A stretch of DNA of 18,160 bases, taken from the NCBI GenBank assembly GCA_015662065.1, contig DQUX01000126.1, forward strand, positions 1-18,160, read 5' to 3'. Under the pieces are notes generated by a model. That model worked only from the letters and a program-made list of their open reading frames with translations. It was not told the origin of the DNA and searched no databases. The translations under genes and the position numbers were made by a program. This document shows positions 7,145 through 13,102 of this stretch, piece by piece. The stretch is from Anaerolineales bacterium (GTDB taxonomy: Bacteria; Chloroflexota; Anaerolineae; B4-G1; DUEL01). Positions within the stretch are counted from its first letter, which is position 1, and every line of letters starts with the position of its first letter.

Positions 7145-8334
7145 TCCGCCCTCTCCCGCGGCTCCGACTCCCCCCGCACCCGCTCCTCAACGCGGGTCCA
7201 CACTGCCTGGAGCCAGCCGGGGGCGGAGAGGCTCTCCATCGGCGGCTGACCCTCCTCCTGCGGCCAGGGAGGGATGTCCAGGAGTTTACAGTAGACATAT
7301 TTCGCCAACACCCGGAGGGAGGAGATGATGGGGGCAGCCAGAAAGACGCCCAGCACCCCCGCCAGGATGCCCCCTACGATGATGCCGATGATGACCACCA
7401 GGGGGTGCAAATGGACCCGCCGCCCGACGAAGCGGGGGATGTAGATGTTCAGGTCCACTTGCTCCAACACCGCGTGGATGAGCAGCACCAACACAGCAAA
7501 CCAGAAATTGGGCAGCGGCAGCCAGAGGGACCCCCGGAACAGGGCGATGGGCACAGCGATGATCAGCCAGATGGCGTGACCCAGGCTGGGAAGGAACTCC
7601 AGCACCACCGCCAGCAGGGCCAACACGATGATGTTGGGCAGCCCCACCGCCCCCATCAGCACCAGGATGGACCCCCCCATCGCTAGCCCCACCAGCAACT
7701 GACCACGAAAGAACTCCCGCCAGACCCGGCCGATCTCGGCCCGCAGGCGGTGGTAGTCGTGACGAAGGTGAGGCGGCACCCATTGCTCCACCTGGGCCCC
7801 CATCCGCGGCCCATCCTTGATCAGGTAGAAGGAAACCACCAGGATGAAGATGACCCAAACGACCGTCGTGACCGCCTGCACGGCCAGGGCCAGCGTCTGG
7901 CTGACAGCCGGCCGGATCAGCCCCGCCAGCTCCCCCTGCAACTCGCTGTAGAACTGGGAGAGGTCCACCGTGAACTGGCCGATGGTGTACTCCCGGTTCA
8001 GGAAGGCCTCGATGGATGCTGTGACCTGCTCCAGGTTCAGCCGGAAGGCCGCCACCTGCCGCACCAGCGGCGGCGCCAGCAACCCCGCCGCCAGGCCGAT
8101 CACCACGACGAAGAGCAGATAGATGAGGAGCGTCGCCAGCCCCCGGGGTATGCGGGTGCGACCGCTGACCCTGTCGACGACAGGGGTGAGGATGTAAGCG
8201 ATGAGGCAAGCGATGACGAGGGGGGGAAGCGCCTCACGGAAGCTGTAGACGAGCGCCCCCAAGGCCGCCAGGATCACCAGCGCGACAACGACCTTGGTGA
8301 CACGCCCCCAGGGGGGGGAGACCTGTCTCTCCAT
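7141..8334 (-). CDS. AI-2E family permease
   Basis: A 397-aa membrane protein of the AI-2E transporter family, whose members include TqsA and sodium/proton antiporters; substrate cannot be assigned from sequence. It has an N-terminal helix pair (about 15-75), a soluble helical segment (80-135), VIFILVVSFYLIKDG (about 160-174), FFRGQLLVGLAMGG, and the core VVLEFLPSLGHAIWLIIAVP. It ends with a charged tail (TRVEERVRGESEPRERAE). It is a close tandem paralogue of the permease half of the next gene and overlaps that gene by ATGA, so the two are translationally coupled and may form a hetero-oligomer. ATG 8334 follows GGAGAGGTGA. The gene begins 26 nt after lepB. Confidence 0.88.
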   Translation of the reverse strand: MERQVSPPWGRVTKVVVALVILAALGALVYSFREALPPLVIACLIAYILTPVVDRVSGRTRIPRGLATLLIYLLFVVVIGLAAGLLAPPLVRQVAAFRLNLEQVTASIEAFLNREYTIGQFTVDLSQFYSELQGELAGLIRPAVSQTLALAVQAVTTVVWVIFILVVSFYLIKDGPRMGAQVEQWVPPHLRHDYHRLRAEIGRVWREFFRGQLLVGLAMGGSILVLMGAVGLPNIIVLALLAVVLEFLPSLGHAIWLIIAVPIALFRGSLWLPLPNFWFAVLVLLIHAVLEQVDLNIYIPRFVGRRVHLHPLVVIIGIIVGGILAGVLGVFLAAPIISSLRVLAKYVYCKLLDIPPWPQEEGQPPMESLSAPGWLQAVWTRVEERVRGESEPRERAE

Positions 8335-8360
8335 ACCGGCTCACCTCTCCACACCGCCTG

Positions 8361-8951
8361 TCAATGGACCGGCCCCACCTCCTCCAGGGGCCAGTAGACG
8401 AGCCAGGCCCGTCCGAGGACCTGGTCCACCAGCACAGGGCCAAAGGAGCGAGAGTCGTTGGAATGGCCCCGGTTGTCGCCGAGGACGAAGATGTGAAGCG
8501 GGGGCACCCGTGTCGGCGGATAGTCCGGCCCGCCCTCCTGGACCGCCCACTCTTCCTCCAGGGGCTGGCCGTTGATAAAGACCTGCCCGCCTTGCACGGC
8601 CACCGTCTCCCCGGGCAGGCCCACCACCCGCTTGATCAGCGGCTCGGGCTGCCCCGCCACCTCGATGATCACCACGTCCCCCCGGCGGGGGCCGCGGATG
8701 AGGCGGTAGGTGACCTTCTCGACGATCACCCGCTCGTCGTTGTGCAGGCTGGGTTCCATACTCTGGCCCTGTACCACCGTCGCCTGGGCCAGGAAGAGAT
8801 TGATCAGCAGGGCGATGAGAACGGCCGGCAGGACCGTTCCCACCACCTCTCGCAAAACCCGCAACAGGAAACGCCCGGCACTGGATGCCAGGCCGGGCTT
8901 GTCTTCCTGCGGTTCAGGGGTTTCCGAAATCGGCTCCGGCACCGACTCCAT
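8361..8951 (-). CDS. lepB: Signal peptidase I
   Basis: A 196-aa S26A type I signal peptidase, which cleaves signal peptides from exported preproteins on the outer face of the membrane. One membrane anchor lies at about residues 37-57. The catalytic Ser64 is in VVQGQSMEPSL and the catalytic Lys107 in LIKRVVGLPGE. The C-terminal box GDNRGHSNDSRSFG (158-171) is intact. The N-terminal 25 residues are a Pro/Glu-rich cytosolic tail. The start is ATG 8951; an in-frame GTG at 8954 directly before it is equally possible, behind a G-rich stretch. It lies 30 nt after pnp and 26 nt before the first AI-2E permease gene, so it is part of the rpsO-pnp operon. Confidence 0.95.
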   Translation of the reverse strand: MESVPEPISETPEPQEDKPGLASSAGRFLLRVLREVVGTVLPAVLIALLINLFLAQATVVQGQSMEPSLHNDERVIVEKVTYRLIRGPRRGDVVIIEVAGQPEPLIKRVVGLPGETVAVQGGQVFINGQPLEEEWAVQEGGPDYPPTRVPPLHIFVLGDNRGHSNDSRSFGPVLVDQVLGRAWLVYWPLEEVGPVH

Positions 8952-8981
8952 CACCTACCCCCCCGGCCCTCCTCGGCGCGG

Positions 8982-11144
8982 CTACCTCCGCCGCGGTGGT
9001 CGCCGGCCCCGGTCGCGCCGGCCGGAGCGCACGGGGCGATCCTGCGCCCGGGCCTCCTCCGGCGTCCATCCCTCCAGCACCGCCCGCCGGGAGAGGCGGA
9101 TCTTCCCCTCCGGTCCGATGTTCGTGACCATCACCATGATCTCGTCGTTGATGTCCACCACATCCCGGACACGGGGCACCGGCCGGTCGGAGAGCTGGGA
9201 GATGTGGACCATCCCATCGGTGCCCGGCATCAGTTCGACGAAGGCCCCGAAGTCGGTGATCCGGACCACCCGACCGGTGTAGATCTTGCCCACCTCCGGC
9301 TCCTCGGTCAACCGCTCGATGATCTCCCGCGCCCGCTGGGCGTTCGGCCCGTTGGTCGAGGCGATGTAAATCGTGCCGTCGTCCTCGATATCCACCCGGA
9401 CGCCACACTCATCCTGGATGGAGCGGACGGTTTTGCCGCCGGTGCCGATGACCGCTCCCAGCTTATCGGGGTCCACGTGCAGGATAAGCATTCGGGGCGC
9501 GTGGGGGGAGAGCTCCGGCCGGGGCCCCGGGAGGGTCTCCCGGATGACTTCCAGGATCTTCAGCCTCGCCTGGCGGGCCTGCTCCAGCGCCTCCGCCATC
9601 ACCTGATCGGAGATCCCTTTGACCTTGATGTCCATCTGCAGGGCGGTGATCCCCTTCTCCGTCCCCGCCACCTTGAAGTCCATATCCCCCAGGTGATCCT
9701 CCATCCCCAGGATGTCGGTGAGGACGCGGTACCGGTCGTCCTCCACCACCAGCCCCATCGCGATGCCGGCGACGGGCGCCTTGATGGGCACCCCCGCATC
9801 CATCAGCGAGAGGGTGGAGCCACAGACCGAGGCCATCGAGGTGGAGCCGTTAGAGGAGAGGACCTCGCTCACCACCCGGATGGTGTAGGGAAACTCGCTC
9901 TCCGGGGGGATCACCGGCAGCAGCGCCCGCTCCGCCAGCGCTCCGTGGCCGATCTCCCGCCGTTTCGGCCCGCGCAGGGGCCAGGTCTCGCCGGTGGAGA
10001 AGGGGGGAAAGTTGTAGTGATGGATGTACCGCTTCGACTCCTCCGGCGAGAGGTCGTCCAACGTCTGCTCCTCACGGGGCGTGCCCAGCGTTAGGATCGA
10101 GAGCACCTGGGTCTCGCCTCGGGTGAACAGGCCGGAGCCGTGGGTGCGCGGCAGGAGCCCCACCTCGGCGGAGAGCGGCCGGATCGTCGTCGGATCGCGA
10201 CCGTCCACCCGGACCCCTTCATCCAGAATCCGTCGCCGCACCACCGCCCGCTCGACCTCGTCGAAGGCCCGCCTGACCAGCGCGGGATCGTGTTCCTCCC
10301 CCAGCGCCTCCACCAGCTCGGAGAGAAGCACTCTCCGCTCCTCGTTCCGTTCCCCCTTGGTGGGTACATCATAGAGCACTCCCACCAGCCGATCCTCCAC
10401 CCGCTGACGCACCTGGCCCACCAGGTCCTCAGGGACGGCGTGGGAGGTGTAGGTCCGCTTGGGCTTCCCCACCGCCTTGCGCATCTCATCCTGGAGAGCG
10501 ATGACCTCCTGCATAGCCTCGTGTCCGCGGCGAAGGGCCTCCAGCATCACCTCCTCGGTGACTTCGTTCGCCCCCGCCTCCACCATCAGAATGGCATCGG
10601 CCGTCCCGGCCATCCGCAGGTCCAGGAGGCTGTGCTCCATCTCCGGGATGGTAGGATTGATGACGATCTCCCCGTCGATGTAGCCCACGCGCACCGCGCC
10701 CACCGGCCCCCCGAAAGGAACATCGGAGATGGTGAGGGCAGCGGAGGCAGCGATGATGGAGAGGACGTCTGCCTGGTACAACTCGTCCTGGGAGAGCGGC
10801 GTGATGATGACCTGCACATCGTTGCGCATATCCTTGGGGAAGAGGGGCCGCAGAGGACGGTCGGTCAGGCGGCTGATGAGGACGGCGTGTTCAGGTGGCC
10901 GCCCCTCGCGGCGGAAGAAGGAGCCAGGGATGCGACCCGCCGCGTAGAGTCGCTCCTCGAAGTCCACCGTCAGCGGGAAGAAATCTATCCCCTCCCGCTC
11001 TTGGAAAGACATCGTCGCCGTGGCCAACAGCATCGTGTCGCCACAGCGCAGTGTCACGGCACCGCCGGCCTGTTGGGCCAGCCTGCCGGTCTCCAGGGCG
11101 AGCGTATGCCCCCCCAGGGTGGCTGTAAACGTATTGTTATACAT
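8982..11144 (-). CDS. pnp: Polyribonucleotide nucleotidyltransferase (PNPase)
   Basis: A 720-aa, full-length PNPase that degrades RNA 3'-to-5' by phosphorolysis and can add tails. It holds a first RNase PH domain (about 10-140), the helical domain (about 240-305) and a second, catalytic RNase PH domain (about 315-535). The latter has FSTGETWPLRGPKRREIGHG (382-401), SNGSTSMASVCG (431-442) and the acidic DHLGDMDFK (483-491). A KH domain follows with GTGG at 567-570 (IGTGGKTVRSI), then an S1 domain (about 619-688, GRVVRITDFGAFVEL). The last 18 residues are an Arg-rich tail, probably adding RNA affinity. ATG 11144 follows GGAGGTATAAG. Two stem-loops lie in its 5' leader between rpsO and pnp, in the position where enterobacterial pnp is autoregulated through RNase III and PNPase. 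Confidence 0.98.
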   Translation of the reverse strand: MYNNTFTATLGGHTLALETGRLAQQAGGAVTLRCGDTMLLATATMSFQEREGIDFFPLTVDFEERLYAAGRIPGSFFRREGRPPEHAVLISRLTDRPLRPLFPKDMRNDVQVIITPLSQDELYQADVLSIIAASAALTISDVPFGGPVGAVRVGYIDGEIVINPTIPEMEHSLLDLRMAGTADAILMVEAGANEVTEEVMLEALRRGHEAMQEVIALQDEMRKAVGKPKRTYTSHAVPEDLVGQVRQRVEDRLVGVLYDVPTKGERNEERRVLLSELVEALGEEHDPALVRRAFDEVERAVVRRRILDEGVRVDGRDPTTIRPLSAEVGLLPRTHGSGLFTRGETQVLSILTLGTPREEQTLDDLSPEESKRYIHHYNFPPFSTGETWPLRGPKRREIGHGALAERALLPVIPPESEFPYTIRVVSEVLSSNGSTSMASVCGSTLSLMDAGVPIKAPVAGIAMGLVVEDDRYRVLTDILGMEDHLGDMDFKVAGTEKGITALQMDIKVKGISDQVMAEALEQARQARLKILEVIRETLPGPRPELSPHAPRMLILHVDPDKLGAVIGTGGKTVRSIQDECGVRVDIEDDGTIYIASTNGPNAQRAREIIERLTEEPEVGKIYTGRVVRITDFGAFVELMPGTDGMVHISQLSDRPVPRVRDVVDINDEIMVMVTNIGPEGKIRLSRRAVLEGWTPEEARAQDRPVRSGRRDRGRRPPRRR

Positions 11145-11186
11145 CTTATACCTCCGTACCCAGACCCCGGCGCGGAGGTTAGAAAC

Positions 11187-11236
11187 TGGGACATGGCCCG
11201 CAAAAGGAGGAATGACCCTCTACGGGACATGTCCCA
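11187..11236 (-). promoter_or_regulatory. Long stem-loop in the rpsO-pnp spacer (pnp 5' leader)
   Basis: TGGGACATGGCCCG (11187-11200) pairs with CGGGACATGTCCCA (11223-11236) with a single mismatch out of 14, around a 22-nt loop. In the minus-strand transcript it ends about 42 nt before the pnp ATG. The position parallels the RNase III-cleaved hairpin controlling pnp in E. coli; function here is inferred. Confidence 0.6.
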
Positions 11237-11254
11237 ATTCCAAACCCCGTGCCG

Positions 11255-11281
11255 GTCCCGGGAGATTCTACTTGCCGGGAC
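11255..11281 (-). promoter_or_regulatory. Second stem-loop in the rpsO-pnp spacer
   Basis: GTCCCGG (11255-11261) and CCGGGAC (11275-11281) form a perfect 7-bp stem with a 13-nt loop. It lies about 60 nt after the rpsO stop in the minus-strand transcript. There is no T-run after it, so it is more likely an mRNA-processing or stabilising element than an intrinsic terminator. The rest of the 197-bp spacer holds the pnp ribosome-binding site. Confidence 0.5.
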
Positions 11282-11341
11282 GCACCGACAGAGGGCAGGA
11301 CATTCATCCCGCCTCCCTGCTTCACTGCGCCCGGCCCTTTC

Positions 11342-11611
11342 CTACTTACGTAACCCAAGCCGCCGGATGATCTCCCTATACCGCTCGGGATCTTTGCGGC
11401 TAAGATAGGTCAAATGACGGCGACGCTGCCCGACCATCTTGAGCAGGCCGCGCCGGGAGTGCTCGTCGTGCTTGTGGGCCTTCAGGTGCTCGGTCAACTG
11501 GTTGATGCGGGTGGTCAGCAGAGCGATCTGAACCTCCGGCGAACCGGTGTCGTCGCTGGAGCGGCCGTACTCGCGGATGATCGCCTGTTTTTCCATCTTG
11601 CTCAGCGGCAT
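11342..11611 (-). CDS. rpsO: 30S ribosomal protein S15
   Basis: From ATG 11611 the product is exactly 89 aa, the standard S15 length. It begins MPLSKMEKQAIIREYGR and contains TGSPEVQIALLTTRINQLTE, the LKAHKHDEHSRRGLL helix and the terminal GQRRRHLTYLSRKDPERY. S15 binds the central domain of 16S rRNA and organises the small-subunit platform. AGGAG sits about 7 nt before the ATG; a GTG/ATG further upstream would add residues not found in the family. A promoter and a GC-rich leader hairpin lie between it and the Nth-phosphatase gene, and pnp follows downstream, the classic rpsO-pnp order. Confidence 0.98.
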   Translation of the reverse strand: MPLSKMEKQAIIREYGRSSDDTGSPEVQIALLTTRINQLTEHLKAHKHDEHSRRGLLKMVGQRRRHLTYLSRKDPERYREIIRRLGLRK

Positions 11612-11654
11612 CCACACTCCTTTCAAACCAAACCTTACCCAGGTCTTTCCATAC

Positions 11655-11687
11655 CCCGGCGGGGCCTGAGCCTCCTGCCCCGCCGGG
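11655..11687 (-). promoter_or_regulatory. GC-rich leader hairpin upstream of rpsO
   Basis: CCCGGCGGGGC (11655-11665) and GCCCCGCCGGG (11677-11687) form a perfect 11-bp stem with an 11-nt loop. In the minus-strand transcript it begins within a few nucleotides of the predicted start site and ends about 43 nt before the rpsO ATG. It could be an S15-binding autoregulatory leader, as known in several phyla, or a terminator for the preceding gene. No T-run follows on the minus strand. On the plus strand a T-rich run does follow, but no plus-strand gene precedes it. Confidence 0.5.
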
Positions 11688-11692
11688 TTTAT

Positions 11693-11722
11693 ATTTTACC
11701 ACACTTCCCGTCCTCACGCAAA
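11693..11722 (-). promoter_or_regulatory. Probable rpsO-pnp operon promoter
   Basis: On the minus strand an extended -10, TGGTAAAAT (hexamer TAAAAT at 11693-11698), is preceded at 18 bp by a weak -35, TTTGCG (11717-11722). The -35 overlaps the end of the Nth-phosphatase gene. The predicted start lies just before the leader hairpin. Confidence 0.5.
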
Positions 11723-13078
11723 CTTCTCCGGCGAGCTGCCGTCGGGCAGGTGGGCGGTATCGTTGAGCACGATCAGGCGCGCCTCCCCCACCTCCACCAC
11801 CACCCGCGTCAGGCCGCAGTTATCCAGCGGGTAGCTCCACCACCGCCCCAGCTCCTCTGGCAGCAGGTAGGCCAGGCAGGCCCGAAGGGTCCCACCATGG
11901 CCGACGACGACCACGGTCCCCCGGGTGTGGCGGGAGAGGATATCGTCGCAGACAGCGGCCACCCGGCGGAAGAAATCGGACCGTCGCTCTCCCCCCGGCC
12001 AGGTGTACGCAGTGTCGTCCTTATCTCGCCAACGGGCATAGAGGGTCGGATACCGAGTCTTCATCTCCTCCAGGGTGACGCCGTCCAGATCGCCGAAGTT
12101 GATCTCCCGCAGGTCGTCCAGCGGGATCGGCGAAAGCCCCAGTGCCCGGCCGATCCCCTCGGCGGTCTGGCGGGCGCGGGGGAGGGGGCTGGTGTAGAGG
12201 GCCACCCCGTCGTGGACCTCCGCCGCCAGCCGCCGGGAGATGGCCTCAACCTGCTCCCGACCAAGGTCCGTCAACCCCGTATCCCCCCAGCCGACCCACC
12301 GTCCCTCGACGTTGGCGACGGTCTGAGCATGACGGACAAGGATCAACTGGAGGGTGGTCGTTGGTTGCCGGTTGCTGGTTACCGGTTGCTGGTTGCTCGT
12401 GGCGTAGTAGGCGCATTCGTCGCGGAGGATGCAGGAGGCGCAGCGGGGGGCGCGGGCCTGGCAGACGGCCCGGCCGTGGGCGATGAGGTTGAGATGGAAG
12501 GAGTAGTAGATCGGGGGCGGGACCACCACCTCCAGCAGCTCGTGGGCCTTCTCGCGGGAGGTCCGCTCCGGGATCAGCCCCAACCGCCGGGCGACCCGGT
12601 GGACGTGGGTATCCACCGGGAAGGCAGGCCTGCCCAGGGCGAACAGCAGGACAATCGCCGCCGTCTTGGGGCCGACGCCCGAGAGGCCCAACAGCCACTC
12701 CCGAGCCTCCTCCAGGGACAGATCGGCCAAGAAGTCAAGGGAAAGCTCACCTCGCTCGGCGGTGATGCGGCGCAGGGCCTCCTGGATGCGGGGGCCCTTG
12801 GTGGGGGCCAGCCCCGCCGGGCGGATCGCCTCGATCAGCGCAGGGAGCGGCGCATCGCGGACCGATTCCCAGGTGGGGAACCGCTCCCTGAGCTGCGCAA
12901 ACGCCCGGTCCCGGTTGACGTCGTTGGTGTTCTGGGAGAGGATGGTGAGGACGAGGGTGGCCAGGGGATCGCGGGGGTGCCAGGGGGGATCGCCGTACTC
13001 GGCCAGGAGGCGTTCGTGGATGCGGAGGGTTTTCTGGGTTTCGGGTTTCGGGTTTCGTGGGGGTTCTTCGTTCGTCAT
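11714..13078 (-). CDS. Endonuclease III fused to a histidine (phosphoglycerate mutase-like) phosphatase
   Basis: A 454-aa two-domain protein. Residues about 17-226 are an endonuclease III-type DNA glycosylase/AP lyase: the helix-hairpin-helix LSGVGPKTA with catalytic Lys138, Asp156 in FPVDTHVHRVARRLG, and a complete [4Fe-4S] cysteine set (C206-x6-C213-x2-C216-x5-C222). Residues about 244-445 are a histidine phosphatase: LILVRHAQT (His250 nucleophile), TSPLPRARQTA (297-307), LREINFGDLDG (323-333) and VVGHGGTLRA (His394). This half looks like the CobC/PhoE-type branch. The linker (228-241, SNQQPVT-SNRQPTT) is encoded by six tandem heptamers, and the N-terminal NPKPETQK by another array. The frame is continuous. 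ATG 13078 follows GAGGAAACG. It lies 24 nt after the GH36 stop. Both active sites look intact, so a bifunctional protein, or a fusion by repeat read-through, is plausible. Confidence 0.88.
   Translation of the reverse strand: MTNEEPPRNPKPETQKTLRIHERLLAEYGDPPWHPRDPLATLVLTILSQNTNDVNRDRAFAQLRERFPTWESVRDAPLPALIEAIRPAGLAPTKGPRIQEALRRITAERGELSLDFLADLSLEEAREWLLGLSGVGPKTAAIVLLFALGRPAFPVDTHVHRVARRLGLIPERTSREKAHELLEVVVPPPIYYSFHLNLIAHGRAVCQARAPRCASCILRDECAYYATSNQQPVTSNRQPTTTLQLILVRHAQTVANVEGRWVGWGDTGLTDLGREQVEAISRRLAAEVHDGVALYTSPLPRARQTAEGIGRALGLSPIPLDDLREINFGDLDGVTLEEMKTRYPTLYARWRDKDDTAYTWPGGERRSDFFRRVAAVCDDILSRHTRGTVVVVGHGGTLRACLAYLLPEELGRWWSYPLDNCGLTRVVVEVGEARLIVLNDTAHLPDGSSPEKFA
12355..12396. repeat. 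Translated heptamer array in the Nth-phosphatase linker
   Basis: Six consecutive 7-mers on the plus strand: TGGTCGT, TGGTTGC, CGGTTGC, TGGTTAC, CGGTTGC, TGGTTGC. Read on the minus strand as GYAACCR units, three units make 21 nt. The protein therefore carries a seven-residue repeat, SNQQPVT then SNRQPTT, exactly between the two domains. Confidence 0.85.
13031..13058. repeat. Translated heptamer array at the Nth N-terminus
   Basis: Four consecutive 7-mers: TTTCTGG, GTTTCGG, GTTTCGG, GTTTCGT. They encode roughly residues 8-16 (NPKPETQKT region) of the Nth-phosphatase protein, immediately before the first domain begins. Confidence 0.75.
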
Positions 13079-13102
13079 CAGGCGTTTCCTCGCGCGGAGT
13101 TT

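Noticed and set aside
8364..10094. Plus-strand open frame of 576 codons
   Set aside because: It is antisense to lepB and pnp, with shadow-like composition caused by high GC at codon third positions.
11179..11307. 42-codon minus-strand frame in the rpsO-pnp spacer, preceded by GGGAGGCGGG
   Set aside because: It spans both stem-loops and its sequence is dictated by them (Gly/Pro/Ser/Thr-rich, no fold). A leader peptide cannot be excluded, but the RNA structure is the better explanation.
11655..11700. Hairpin plus T-rich run forming an intrinsic terminator on the plus strand
   Set aside because: No plus-strand gene lies to its left. The T-rich run is the complement of the rpsO -10 region.
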